Part shown: piece after piece, positions 19,390 to 28,864 of the stretch
Layout of the letters: each line of letters begins with the position of its first letter
Position numbering within the stretch: position 1 is the stretch's first letter
Source: Rhodopirellula sp. P2
Lineage (GTDB): Bacteria > Planctomycetota > Planctomycetia > Pirellulales > Pirellulaceae
Direction of reading: 5' to 3'
DNA length: 64,000 nt
NCBI RefSeq assembly: GCF_028768465.1
Contig: NZ_CP118225.1
Location: forward strand, 1,593,001-1,657,000
The notes under the pieces: model-generated
Database searches by the model: none
The model's input: only the letters and a program-made list of their open reading frames with translations
What the model was told of the DNA's origin: nothing
Position numbers and translations under genes: made by a program

Positions 19390-22300
19390 ATGCCAAATCT
19401 CCCCCCCAGCTTCCCGTCCCCTGCCGATGAGAATGCTCCCGGTCGTCCTGTGCCCTGGGTCCCAGTGCTTCGATGCATCCTCTGCCGGAGTGGCAGCCAG
19501 GAGCACGCTGGCTGGCCCTGGAGGGTCGCGTTGCTCGGCTGCCTGTGCCTGAGTCATTTCGTGGCGGACGCGGCTCATGGTGCGGAACCCGCCACGGCAA
19601 ACGGCCCCGCACCTGGCGATGTAGCTCCCGTCGACTTCAATTCCCAGATTCGCCCGATCCTCGTCGCGAATTGCACGTCGTGTCACGGTGGGGTGAAGCA
19701 AGCCGGTGACGTCTCGTTCATCTATCCCGAGCAAGTCCTGCCGCCGGATGGCTGGATCGTGGAACCGGGTGACCCAGACGCGTCGATCCTGATCGAACGC
19801 ATCACAACGGACGATGCCGACATCCGCATGCCGCCGCCGGACGAGCATCCCGATCCTCTGTCTCCGGAAGACATTGAGTTGCTACGTCGCTGGATCGCCG
19901 AAGGAGCCCCCTGGCAAAACATGTGGGCGCTCACGCCATTGGCACCCGCCGTGTCATCCGTCACTTCCGAGCAGGCCAGCAAAGAGAGACCCCGTTGGGG
20001 AACGCAATCACTCGATCAAATCGTGCTGGCAAACTTAACAGCCAAGGATCAAACGCCCAGTGAAGAAGCACCCGCGGAGCAGTGGCTCCGACGAGCCTCG
20101 TTTGATTTGATCGGATTGCCACCGTCGGAAGCACAACTCACGGGGTTTCTCTCGAAGCTGGAAGCTTCGTCTTCGCCGAACGAGAAAGAAGCTGCCTATG
20201 CCGCAGAAGTCGACGCGATGTTGGCCGAGTCTCACTTTGGCGAACGTTGGGCATCGGTGTGGATGGACCTCGCTCGCTACGCCGACTCGATGGGGTTCGA
20301 AAAGGATCCTCACCGTGACATGTGGCCGTACCGTGATTGGTTGATCGAGGCTTTCAACGCCGACATGCCCTACGATCAATTCACTATCAAGCAACTGGCG
20401 GGCGACTTGGTCGAAGACGCGACCGCGGAAGACTGGATCGCAACCGCGTTTCATCGCAACACACAAACCAACACCGAAGGCGGGACCGACGACGAAGAGT
20501 TTCGCATCGCCGCGCTGATCGACCGAGTCAACACGACTTGGACGGTGTGGCAGGCCAGCACCTTTGGTTGCGTGCAGTGCCATTCGCATCCGTACGATCC
20601 GATCGAACACAACGAGTACTACGCATCGTTGGCGATGTTCAACGACACGATGGATGTGGATCTGCCAGACGAGTATCCGACCATTCGGATTCCCAACGAT
20701 CCGTCCCAATTGGAACAAGCGATCGATGTGCAGCGACGAGCTGAAGAACTGCGTCAGCAACGCAATGCGGTCGGATGGAACGTTGCCCACACCGCGAAAT
20801 GGCAGTCGCTGGCACCAGCTTCGTTTGCAACCACCGACGGCAAACTGAAGCAGGTCGACAATCAAATCGTCACCGATGGCGGAACCTTCCCGCCTGGCAC
20901 GAAGTACACGATCGAGTTGGATCTCGAGAGTTTGCAAACTCAATTGGGTGAGCAACCGTTGTCGGCGATGAAGCTGGACATCTTGCCGCTCAGCGATGAT
21001 CCGGCGCAGTGGCCTGAACAGGGTTCCGTGCTCAGCGAACTCACCGCCGAATGGATCGACGCCGAAGGCAAGGCCAACCCGGTCGAGTGGGCCGGAGTCA
21101 TCGTGGATGCGATCACCGGCAGCTCCGAACCGGACGATGTTCTTCGTGGCAACGCGTCGGGTGCCGGCGAATACCCGAAGCTGACCGGGCCACGCCAAAC
21201 CGTGTTTGTGATGCGAAAGCCAAATTCCTGGGAGTCGCTGAACGAAAAGTCCATTCGCACCTTGCGATTGACGATGCGTCAGTCGCACTCGACCTCGGGA
21301 AACGTTGCCACACCGATCCGTCGATTGGAATGGTTCGCGACATCGGACGAGGAAGCCAGCCAGTTGCTCGCCAGCGACCAGTGGAAACAACTCAGCGAAT
21401 CGCTCGCGCAAGCCCGCAAGGAAGCATCGCAGATCAAAGGCCCCAAGTTGCCGATCGTTTCCAATCGTCCGGACACGGCTGGGCGAGAAACACGTGTGTT
21501 CGTGCGTGGCAACTGGATGGAACGCGGTGAACAGGTTGATCCGGCCATCCCCGTCGCCTTCACCCAAGGCACCTCGGTTCGTCCCGCGGACGTGAAGAAC
21601 CGCTTGGACTTAGCACAATGGTTGGTTTCCAATGACAACCCGCTAACACCGCGCGTTTGGGCCAACCGGATTTGGGCTCAGTTGTTCGGAATTGGATTGG
21701 TGGAAACGCAAGAGGACTTTGGATCCAGCGGGCTGCAGCCGACCCATCCACAGTTGCTCGATCACTTGGCTTTCCGATTGCGAGACGAGCACCGTTGGCA
21801 CTTGAAACCGTTCCTGCGTGAGTTGGTGTTGTCATCGACTTATCGCCAAACGCATCACGTCAGCAAAGAACTGCAACAGGCTGATCCGCGAAATCAGTGG
21901 TTGGCTCGCGGGCCGCGAACGCGATTGACCGCCGAGATGGTTCGCGATCAAGCCTTGGCTGTGTCAGGATTGTTGACCGAGCAAATCGGTGGCCCGTCCG
22001 TCATGCCGCCTCAACCCGATGGCGTTTGGCAGACCGTTTACAGCGGTGCGTCTTGGAAAACCGCGACCGGTCCCGAGCGTTATCGACGGGCGCTCTACAC
22101 GTACTGGCGACGGACGAGTCCCTACCCGAGTTTCTTGACCTTTGATTCACCCACACGAGATCTGTGTGCACCACGACGAATTGCGACCAACACGCCGTTG
22201 CAAGCCTTGGTGACGCTGAATGATCCTGTCTACGCCGAATGCGGGAAGGCTTTGGTCGAACAAACTGCCGCGGCCGATTCCCAGGACGCCAGCAATCCGA

Positions 22301-22506
22301 TCGAGTCACAAATCGCTCGCATGTTCGTTTGGGTGACCCAAAGCGAACCGTCGGAATGGGAACTTCATGAACTGAAGGCTCTTTACGACGACCTGGATGA
22401 AACCAGCGGCGTCCCCCAAGGCGACGGCAAACTCGACGTGGACCAGAACGCACTCGCGATTGTGGCCAGCACCATTTTGAACCTCGACAAAGCACTGACC
22501 AAATGA
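19390..22506 (+). CDS. Planctomycete cytochrome-c-like protein (PSCyt1-DUF1549-DUF1553)
   Basis: A 1038-aa exported protein. The ATG at 19390 leaves a long N-terminal part before the hydrophobic segment at about residues 43-62. Haem-type motif CTSCH is at residues 95-99 in the PSCyt1 domain (FNSQIRPILVANC). DUF1549 (PSCyt2) follows (ERWASVWMDLARYADSMGF, then CVQCHSHPYDP near residue 396). The C-terminal DUF1553 (PSD1) starts near NRLDLAQWLVSNDNPLTPRVWANRIW and includes LSSTYRQTHHV. These proteins are planctomycete-specific, and their biochemical role is unsettled; links to polysaccharide use have been proposed. The stop overlaps the next start by 4 bases (ATGA), so the pair is co-translated. 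Confidence 0.93.
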   Translation: MPNLPPSFPSPADENAPGRPVPWVPVLRCILCRSGSQEHAGWPWRVALLGCLCLSHFVADAAHGAEPATANGPAPGDVAPVDFNSQIRPILVANCTSCHGGVKQAGDVSFIYPEQVLPPDGWIVEPGDPDASILIERITTDDADIRMPPPDEHPDPLSPEDIELLRRWIAEGAPWQNMWALTPLAPAVSSVTSEQASKERPRWGTQSLDQIVLANLTAKDQTPSEEAPAEQWLRRASFDLIGLPPSEAQLTGFLSKLEASSSPNEKEAAYAAEVDAMLAESHFGERWASVWMDLARYADSMGFEKDPHRDMWPYRDWLIEAFNADMPYDQFTIKQLAGDLVEDATAEDWIATAFHRNTQTNTEGGTDDEEFRIAALIDRVNTTWTVWQASTFGCVQCHSHPYDPIEHNEYYASLAMFNDTMDVDLPDEYPTIRIPNDPSQLEQAIDVQRRAEELRQQRNAVGWNVAHTAKWQSLAPASFATTDGKLKQVDNQIVTDGGTFPPGTKYTIELDLESLQTQLGEQPLSAMKLDILPLSDDPAQWPEQGSVLSELTAEWIDAEGKANPVEWAGVIVDAITGSSEPDDVLRGNASGAGEYPKLTGPRQTVFVMRKPNSWESLNEKSIRTLRLTMRQSHSTSGNVATPIRRLEWFATSDEEASQLLASDQWKQLSESLAQARKEASQIKGPKLPIVSNRPDTAGRETRVFVRGNWMERGEQVDPAIPVAFTQGTSVRPADVKNRLDLAQWLVSNDNPLTPRVWANRIWAQLFGIGLVETQEDFGSSGLQPTHPQLLDHLAFRLRDEHRWHLKPFLRELVLSSTYRQTHHVSKELQQADPRNQWLARGPRTRLTAEMVRDQALAVSGLLTEQIGGPSVMPPQPDGVWQTVYSGASWKTATGPERYRRALYTYWRRTSPYPSFLTFDSPTRDLCAPRRIATNTPLQALVTLNDPVYAECGKALVEQTAAADSQDASNPIESQIARMFVWVTQSEPSEWELHELKALYDDLDETSGVPQGDGKLDVDQNALAIVASTILNLDKALTK

Positions 22507-23975
22507 ATCCTCTCAACGACTCCGTGCGTCATGGTTTGTTGGAATGGCAAACACGGCGACACTTTTTGCAGAACTGCTCCCTCGGTCTGGCCGGGATGTG
22601 GTTAGGCAGTCAGGCCAATCTTGCTCGCGGTGAGGCCGCGCAAGTCGGTGACGCGGCACCGATGTTGGCACCGCATTTTCCACCCAAAGCCAAACGTGTG
22701 ATCTTCCTGCACATGGCAGGCGGACCGAGCCAGTTGGAATTGTTTGACTACAAACCCGACTTGCAGCAACTCGATGGGCAAGACACCCCGGCCAGTTTCT
22801 TGGAAGGAAAGCGTTTCGCCTTCATTCAAGGCGTTCCAAAATTGTTGGGGCCGCAATTCCCCTTCGCACAATACGGCGAAAGTGGGGCTTGGGTTTCCGA
22901 TCGTTTGCCGCACTTTCAGTCGGTGGTCGACAAGGTTTGCTTCGTCAAATCGATGCACACAACTCAGTTCAATCACGGTCCTGCTCAGTTGCTCTTGCAC
23001 ACCGGCAGTCAAAATCTTGGCTCTGCGTCCTTTGGTGCTTGGACGATGTACGGTCTCGGCAGTGAAAACCAAAACCTGCCTGGGTTTGTCGTCCTGGTCT
23101 CCGGCGGCAAAACACCGTCGGCAGGAAAGAGCGTTTGGGGATCGGGCTTCCTGCCTTCTGTGCATCAAGGCGTCCAGTGCCGCAGCAAAGGCGACCCGGT
23201 CCTGTACCTTTCCAATCCGGAAGGCGTCAGCCGCATTCAGCGACGTCGAGCTTTGGACACGCTGGCCAAGCTCAACCGAGAAACGTTTGAGCAAACCGGT
23301 GACGCCGAAGTGCTCACGCGAATTTCTCAGTATGAAATGGCGTTCCGGATGCAGACCAGCGCGACCGAAGCGTTTGATTTGACTCAGGAAACCGCCAACG
23401 TTCACGCAATGTACGGCACCAAGCCCGGCGAAGAATCGTTTGCGAACAATTGTTTGCTCGCTCGCCGGTTAGCGGAACGCGACGTGCGTTTCATTCAATT
23501 GTTTCACTGGGGTTGGGACTCCCACGGTGCGGGAGCCAACGAAGCGATCAACAAAGGATTCCACGATCGTTGCCGTGAAGTCGACCAGCCAATGACGGCG
23601 CTACTGAAAGATCTAGATCAACGTGGCCTGCTGGAAGACACGTTGGTTGTCTGGGGCGGCGAGTTTGGTCGGACGCCGATGCGAGAGAATCGCGGCGGTC
23701 GCGAGATGAAGTTGATCGGTCGCGACCACAATCCCGGCGCTTTCACGATGTGGTTTGCGGGCGGCGGAATCAAACCCGGCGTTTCGATCGGGCACACGGA
23801 CGACATCGGCTACGAGGCGGTCGAGAACAAGGTTTCGCCTCACGACTTGCACGCGACACTTCAGCATCTGCTGGGCATCGATCACCACAAGTTGACTTAC
23901 ATGAGCCAAGGCTTGCCGCAACGATTGTCCAACGTGACCCAGCCCTCACGAATCGTGACGGACATGTTTGCTTGA
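22503..23975 (+). CDS. DUF1501 domain protein with Tat signal
   Basis: A 490-aa protein starting in a 4-base ATGA overlap with the preceding gene. A twin-arginine motif (TRRHFLQN, residues 17-24) and hydrophobic stretch indicate Tat export. DUF1501 landmarks are HMAGGPSQLELFDYKP near residue 70, HWGWDSHG, GGEFGRTPM and GIKPGVSIGHTDDIGY, which resemble the alkaline phosphatase/sulfatase superfamily core without the full sulfatase signature. DUF1501 genes are nearly always paired with PSCyt1/DUF1549/DUF1553 genes in planctomycetes, as here, so the two products probably work together in the periplasm. Substrate unknown. Confidence 0.93.
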   Translation: MNPLNDSVRHGLLEWQTRRHFLQNCSLGLAGMWLGSQANLARGEAAQVGDAAPMLAPHFPPKAKRVIFLHMAGGPSQLELFDYKPDLQQLDGQDTPASFLEGKRFAFIQGVPKLLGPQFPFAQYGESGAWVSDRLPHFQSVVDKVCFVKSMHTTQFNHGPAQLLLHTGSQNLGSASFGAWTMYGLGSENQNLPGFVVLVSGGKTPSAGKSVWGSGFLPSVHQGVQCRSKGDPVLYLSNPEGVSRIQRRRALDTLAKLNRETFEQTGDAEVLTRISQYEMAFRMQTSATEAFDLTQETANVHAMYGTKPGEESFANNCLLARRLAERDVRFIQLFHWGWDSHGAGANEAINKGFHDRCREVDQPMTALLKDLDQRGLLEDTLVVWGGEFGRTPMRENRGGREMKLIGRDHNPGAFTMWFAGGGIKPGVSIGHTDDIGYEAVENKVSPHDLHATLQHLLGIDHHKLTYMSQGLPQRLSNVTQPSRIVTDMFA

Positions 23976-24028
23976 GATGATTCGCCTTGCGAGAGAGAGT
24001 TTTTGAAGCCTCATCGGATATCGCACCC

Positions 24029-24313
24029 ATGCACAACGACGAAGATCCGTTTGATTCAACCGGCAGCCAACACGTCGATGCAGACCCGTGGGGTGCTCCG
24101 AACTCTCGGTCAACTCGGTGGCCCTTTCGTATCTTCGCGGCGATTTTGGGGGTGTTTACCATTCGGCTTGCTGTCGCCAATGCGCTCCCATTGAACTGGG
24201 GCAATTTCTGTTTCGCATTGTTTTATTCGCTGTTCGGCTTGCAGATGCTGATTGCATCCGTCACAGGACGCTGGTGGACGGCTTCCGATCTTGATTCGCT
24301 CGCTGATCGATAG
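24029..24313 (+). CDS. Small two-helix membrane protein, unknown function
   Basis: 94 aa from the ATG at 24029; an upstream in-frame TTG at 23987 is less likely. An acidic polar N-terminus (MHNDEDPFDSTGSQ) is followed by two predicted membrane segments, about residues 34-58 (WPFRIFAAILGVFTIRLAVA) and 62-81 (NFCFALFYSLFGLQMLIASV), with a short polar tail. It has no recognised family. It starts 53 bases after the DUF1501 stop on the same strand, so it may be the last gene of that operon. Confidence 0.55.
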   Translation: MHNDEDPFDSTGSQHVDADPWGAPNSRSTRWPFRIFAAILGVFTIRLAVANALPLNWGNFCFALFYSLFGLQMLIASVTGRWWTASDLDSLADR

Positions 24314-24396
24314 AAGGCAGGTGGCACCGTTTGGAAAACGCATCATGTTTCGATTCGACGGCCGCCACCGGGGCGGAACCGCGTGCGATTGGGCGT

Positions 24397-24514
24397 GCCA
24401 TCTCGGGGCTTCCACCCCGAGCTATCCATGAGGACTCCTCCGGAGCCTTGGACGCAGATTCGCCCCGGAGGGGGCCGTCATCGTTAGCTCGGAGCGGAAG
24501 CCCCGAGGCCATCT
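24397..24514. repeat. Imperfect inverted repeat between convergent genes
   Basis: The arms at 24397-24427 (CCATCTCGGGGCTTCC...CCGAGCTA) and 24485-24514 (TAGCTCGG...GGAAGCCCCGAGG) are inverted copies with a few mismatches, about 60 bases apart. The loop holds further small palindromes. It fills the gap between the convergent genes ending at 24313 and 24519 and may act as a two-way terminator or be a mobile palindromic repeat. Confidence 0.6.
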
Positions 24515-24518
24515 GAAA

Positions 24519-25553
24519 TCAGCCGCTGAGGCCTGGGTAGCGTTGTTGCAGTTCGGAGCGGGCTTCGGCGGCGCGGTCGGGTTTGCCGACTTTGGTCCAC
24601 AGATCCGCGAGTTGTTTCAATGCTTCTGAATGCGGGCCAGGGTGAGTCGAGAACATCAGCTGGGTGTGCAGGTAGGCCAGCAAGGCTCCTTGGTTGTCGC
24701 CCATGGCCATGTAGCTGGCACCTTGGGCATTGTAGATTTCGGCAGCCGTCTCGGTGTCCGTTGGATTCAACTTGGCGATCAGTTCGTTGACCATGTCCAG
24801 GGCTTCTTTGCCTTGGCCCTGTTTTGCGGTGGCGATGGCCAGGGCTGCTTTGGACAGCGTTTGCAGGCGTGCCCCCTCGGGCGATTGGACACCAATGCTG
24901 ACGATCTTTTGCAAGTCGCTGGCAGCCTCGGCATCTTTGCCTTGTTTCAGTTTGACCAACGCATTGAGATAAAGCGACTCAACTTTGGTTTCCGCCGAAG
25001 GAGCGTTGCGAAGCGACCCGTAGTACTTCGACGCTTGGTCGTACGAGCCCAACTTGACCGCGAGGTCACCGAGCAGTTTGGCTGTTTCGTAGAAGTGCCA
25101 AGAGCCCGTGTTTTGCTTGATGAAGTTGAGTGCGGCGGTTGCCGAGGCTCGCAAGTCGCCATTGCCGGACAAAGCCTGCTGGGCCTGGCAGTACATCACG
25201 TAGTAGGCGAAGTCCGCTTTTTGAGGGTCCCGATTCAGCTTGCTGGCATCGACGGTCTTGAGTTCCGCGATCGCTTGATCGAATTGGTTGTCGAGTGCGA
25301 ATTCACGGCCTTGCGTCAGGCCGCCGGGGTCGCCTTGAAAGAGCACCTTCTCGATTGCACCCGCGTTGAACGTTTGGTCTTTGCCGGACACCGACATCAC
25401 AATGCCGTTCTTGCTGATGGATTTGATCTTTCCCAAGACGACCTCACCACCGCGAGGGTAGAGGCGATCGGTTTGCGCCATGACGGGGGACGCCAGCAGC
25501 AATCCGAGCAAAACGGCACTACAGCGAATCGAAAGACGAGCGATGGCAATCAT
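24519..25553 (-). CDS. Secreted TPR protein with N-terminal Sm-like module
   Basis: 344 aa from the ATG at 25553, which gives a clean signal peptide (MIAIARLSIRCSAVLLGLLL, cleavage near VMA/QT). Upstream in-frame codons fall in a palindromic repeat and are not used. The mature N-terminus is a short beta module (GGEVVLGKIKSISKNGIVMS ... AGAIEKVLF) resembling Sm/SH3-like repeats, the same pattern seen repeatedly in the thioredoxin protein at 42770-45880. The rest is TPR-like (ALDNQFDQAIAELKTV, AYLHTQLMFSTHPGPHSEALKQLADLWTKVGKPDRAAEA). Probably a periplasmic scaffold. It follows the 1008-aa TPR protein on the same strand. Confidence 0.75.
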   Translation of the reverse strand: MIAIARLSIRCSAVLLGLLLASPVMAQTDRLYPRGGEVVLGKIKSISKNGIVMSVSGKDQTFNAGAIEKVLFQGDPGGLTQGREFALDNQFDQAIAELKTVDASKLNRDPQKADFAYYVMYCQAQQALSGNGDLRASATAALNFIKQNTGSWHFYETAKLLGDLAVKLGSYDQASKYYGSLRNAPSAETKVESLYLNALVKLKQGKDAEAASDLQKIVSIGVQSPEGARLQTLSKAALAIATAKQGQGKEALDMVNELIAKLNPTDTETAAEIYNAQGASYMAMGDNQGALLAYLHTQLMFSTHPGPHSEALKQLADLWTKVGKPDRAAEARSELQQRYPGLSG

Positions 25554-25593
25554 GGATGTCAGTGCTGGAAGAGTGAATGCAGGTTGGGAAGGT

Positions 25594-25661
25594 GTAGCGA
25601 AAGTCGTCAAGACTTTCGGCGAATCATGGTGCAGCTCAAAACTCTTGACGAGTTTCGCTAC
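25594..25661. repeat. Two-armed palindromic repeat, copy a
   Basis: Left arm GTAGCGAAAGTCGTCAAGAC followed by TTTCG, right arm AAAACTCTTGACGAGTTTCG followed by CTAC. Each arm is itself a palindrome (CGAAAGTC/GACTTTCG on the left, ACTC/GAGT on the right) and the arms are inverted to each other. It sits between the genes at 24519 and 25688. Other copies lie near 59988, 61906, 63074 and 63529. Confidence 0.8.
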
Positions 25662-25687
25662 CCCGGACATGGAGTTGAAATGGAACG

Positions 25688-28600
25688 TTACTTCAGGCCA
25701 GTCGCGGGTTGCCCGGCGGCTTGTTGAATTTGTTTGAGCAGGGCGTCAAACTTTTGCTTTTGCTCGGGCCCGCCCATTTCGGGATACAGGACAACCAGTC
25801 CGGTGATGTCTCGAATGGCTTGTTCAACGATGGCGTCGCTGTTCGTCGATTTGCCTTGCAGGTACCGACACAGAGCAACGTGGTAGCGAGATTCAAAGAA
25901 GATGTCTCGGAACTGTTCATTTCGCTGAGTGAGTTGACTGATCCGGCCCCAGCCCCAAATCGTGTTCTTCTTGTCTGGTCCAGGGCGACCTCCACTGAGT
26001 GCGGACTTGTAGGCTCGACCGGCGAATTTGGGTTGCAACTCGCCTGCCCATTGTTCGTACGTCAGCGCGGCTTCCTTTTGTGCGTCCAGCATCATCGATT
26101 TTTGCTTCAGAACGCTTTCCAGCTCATTGAGTGCCGCCGAGTATTCACCTCGCAGACGTTGTGTTTTGCCCAGCAGGAATCGATTGGTCAGGCCTGCTTC
26201 AGAAGGATCCTTCAAACTGGTGAAGGTATCGGCAGCCGACTTCAGCAACGCGGCGGCTTGACCGTTGGCTTTCTTTTGACCGGGAGCCATGGTTGCCTCA
26301 CCGAGTTCCATCAGAGTCTGGCCAACCCATTGCAGGGTCGCTTTGTCGTCCGTTGAATCAGCGATGCGAGTCAGGAAGACCTGGAAGGCATCGACGAGTT
26401 TGGTCTTCTTGGCCGGAGGTGCCGTGTCGAGCTGTTGGCGGATGTCGTTTGCCAGCGACACAAACGTGCTGACCAAGCGTTTCTCGCCGTCGGCTCCTTG
26501 TGCGTTGGAACGAAGTTCATCGATGGCGCCGGCCGCACGGTCAAGCAATTTGTCCGTGCCATCGTCGCTGGTCGTCATCAGCCCCACAACCGCTTGCAGT
26601 TCCGTGCGATACAGATCGGAAATCATGGAAGTGGAGGGTTTGTCCATCTTCGATCGATTGGCGATGGGGCCGAACTTGGGATGGTCCAGTGTTTGGACAG
26701 CAGCCTTGGGGGCATCGGTTCGGACTTGGATCTTGGCCAAAGTGAGCGCCGCTTGGAAGGCTTCCATCGACACCAAGCCACCCGAGATCCCGTCGAGTCC
26801 CTTCTGAAGTTCCGTGGCGGCGGCCTTCATCTGTGCCTGAGCCTCGTCGGTCTTCTGATCCGAGATCAGTCGAATGGAATCGTTCCACAGCGATTGACCG
26901 AGCAACCGCGCCAGCATGAATTTCTGGGGGCCATCGGCCATCTCGTCGATCAGTTTTCGGCTGCCATCAAAGTCATCGTTGCTCAGCGCCAATCGCACCA
27001 TGATGTCTTGCGCTGCCGCGGCCTTCGGATCGTCAGGCCAGATGCGGACCAAGTAGTCGCCAACGGACTGCAGTTCTTTGAGCCAGTACTCGGCTTCGCG
27101 ATCACCTGATTGCGCGATCAGTTTTTGAGCGGAGCCCAGTGCCAAGACGCCGCCGACCAACCCTGCGTCGGTTCCAGGAGCGTTCTGCGCGAGGAAACGG
27201 CCGGCCACAAAGCTGTCGCGGAAGTGCTCTTCTTGTTGCAGCAGGTAGGTCAAGAACTTGCGGGCTTCGTTGACCTGCATGCTGTCCGATTCGGAATCGA
27301 TCATCGACAACCCACGCCGCAGGATGATCACGCCGGTCTGACGAGCGTTGACGAGGGAGTCTTCGACTTCCTTGATTTGGTCGGCGGGAGCTTTGTCCGC
27401 TTGAAGCTTTTGCAGTTGTTCGCTCAACAACTGAGTCGTTTGAACCAATTGGTTCGCCGAGCTGAAGGCTTCGTCAAAGTTGGCTGGATCGTCAGCGGTG
27501 GGAAGTTCCACCGTTTCGTCGCTGGATTCCACCCCGAGTTCGGCCAGCAGAGTTTGGGTTTCGTCGGTGTGAGGACCCTCCACCTTTCTGGCTGACAAGA
27601 GCAGTTGTCGGGCGTCGCTGGTCGCTCGCTTTCGCTCGTTGGGTTTGGTGTCTTTCTCGTCCTTGCTTTTCGCGATGAATGCTTTGGCCAGTTCAATCCG
27701 CAGTTCTTGAGCAATCGGCAGTCGCTTCTCATTGGGGCGTAGCGTTTTTTCAAACTCTTCGCCTTGTTGGATGGCGTCTTTGTAGTTCGGTGGGTCTTCC
27801 GCGAGCGCCAATTTGATCAGTCCGATCGTGGCCCCGATCTTGGGTTCACGAAGCGGATCGGCGTCCTGCTGTTCCAGCATTCGCGTGTAGCTTTCGATCG
27901 CCTTTTCTTTTCGACCGAGCAAGCGTTCGATGTCACCGCGTTTGTGGTAGGCGGACGCACCGATGATGTACTTCTCATACTTCTCGCTCAGTTCGACCAT
28001 CTCGACGAGCGACTTTTCAAGCAGTCCTTTGCCGTCTTGGGCTGGGTTTTCGAACGTCTTCGCGCCCATCAGTTGAGCTTCGCCAGTGTTTTGGCGAGCC
28101 AGCAGATACTCGAAACGATACTGGTCCCGCAGAGCGGCCTTGTCGGGATCCTTGGCAGGATCGATCTTGGCGCCCTGCATGCCTTCCAACTTGGATTTCA
28201 GATCCGCTTGAATGGCGCTGAATGTTTGGGCGGCCTTGGCATAGGTCTCTCTTGCTTTTTTTCGTTTGTCGAAATCCAGCTCACCGCTCATGTATTGGGC
28301 TGCGCGAACCATCTGCAATTTGCCCAGCATCGATCGAGCTTCACTGGCTCGTTCGTGAGACGAATTGGCGTCCACGTAGGCCTGAAGTTCCGCTTCCGCT
28401 TTCTCGAATGCTTGGTCGCGTTGGCTGGTGCTTCGAGAGGCGATGGCGGCATCGATCGAGGTCTGGGCTTTTTCGAGCGGGATCGCGGAAAGCAGTTGGG
28501 GGTCCACGCCGGGGACATTTGGCAACCGATCCAGGTACACGTCGGCCAGTTCGTAGTAGCCCGCCGAGCGAAGACGTTTCAAAAATTCTTCCGCGGGTTC

Positions 28601-28714
28601 ACCTTCTGCGGCAACGTTGGACGATGACTGCAGAATGGAACTGAAGAACATCGCCGCAACGACCCGGATGGCTAGTCGAGATCGGCGACGAGACGATGGA
28701 GTCGGTGCTGGCAT
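25688..28714 (-). CDS. Large secreted helical-repeat (TPR-like) protein, unknown function
   Basis: 1008 aa from the ATG at 28714; a second candidate ATG at 28783 would only lengthen the basic N-terminus. The start RRRSRLAIRVVAAMFFSS is a signal peptide, cleaved near VAA/EGEP. The rest is almost wholly helical, rich in Ala, Gln, Glu and Lys, with TPR-like units (GASAYHKRGDIERLLGRKEK, AIESYTRMLEQQDADP; GLTNRFLLGKTQRLRGEYSA, ALNELESVLKQKS). No catalytic motif seen. It ends 134 bases upstream of the secreted TPR gene at 24519-25553, with a palindromic repeat in the gap, and is divergent from the membrane protein at 28865. Probably a periplasmic scaffold. Confidence 0.8.
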   Translation of the reverse strand: MPAPTPSSRRRSRLAIRVVAAMFFSSILQSSSNVAAEGEPAEEFLKRLRSAGYYELADVYLDRLPNVPGVDPQLLSAIPLEKAQTSIDAAIASRSTSQRDQAFEKAEAELQAYVDANSSHERASEARSMLGKLQMVRAAQYMSGELDFDKRKKARETYAKAAQTFSAIQADLKSKLEGMQGAKIDPAKDPDKAALRDQYRFEYLLARQNTGEAQLMGAKTFENPAQDGKGLLEKSLVEMVELSEKYEKYIIGASAYHKRGDIERLLGRKEKAIESYTRMLEQQDADPLREPKIGATIGLIKLALAEDPPNYKDAIQQGEEFEKTLRPNEKRLPIAQELRIELAKAFIAKSKDEKDTKPNERKRATSDARQLLLSARKVEGPHTDETQTLLAELGVESSDETVELPTADDPANFDEAFSSANQLVQTTQLLSEQLQKLQADKAPADQIKEVEDSLVNARQTGVIILRRGLSMIDSESDSMQVNEARKFLTYLLQQEEHFRDSFVAGRFLAQNAPGTDAGLVGGVLALGSAQKLIAQSGDREAEYWLKELQSVGDYLVRIWPDDPKAAAAQDIMVRLALSNDDFDGSRKLIDEMADGPQKFMLARLLGQSLWNDSIRLISDQKTDEAQAQMKAAATELQKGLDGISGGLVSMEAFQAALTLAKIQVRTDAPKAAVQTLDHPKFGPIANRSKMDKPSTSMISDLYRTELQAVVGLMTTSDDGTDKLLDRAAGAIDELRSNAQGADGEKRLVSTFVSLANDIRQQLDTAPPAKKTKLVDAFQVFLTRIADSTDDKATLQWVGQTLMELGEATMAPGQKKANGQAAALLKSAADTFTSLKDPSEAGLTNRFLLGKTQRLRGEYSAALNELESVLKQKSMMLDAQKEAALTYEQWAGELQPKFAGRAYKSALSGGRPGPDKKNTIWGWGRISQLTQRNEQFRDIFFESRYHVALCRYLQGKSTNSDAIVEQAIRDITGLVVLYPEMGGPEQKQKFDALLKQIQQAAGQPATGLK

Positions 28715-28864
28715 AATGGGTGCAGACGAGGTGGGAGAAGAGCTTCGGATGGTGGTGCCGCGACCCTTGCGGTTGTGTTGCATCGCAAAGGACTAGATTA
28801 AAGTGCGAAAGTACCGGGAGCAACCTTTTGCGGCCGGATGTGTCCACGAATCCAATGCGTGACC

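Noticed and set aside
20035-21567. 510-codon minus-strand open frame across the PSCyt gene
   Set aside because: Antisense to a well-recognised DUF1549/DUF1553 protein; composition is His/Arg/Gln-biased and no family features appear.
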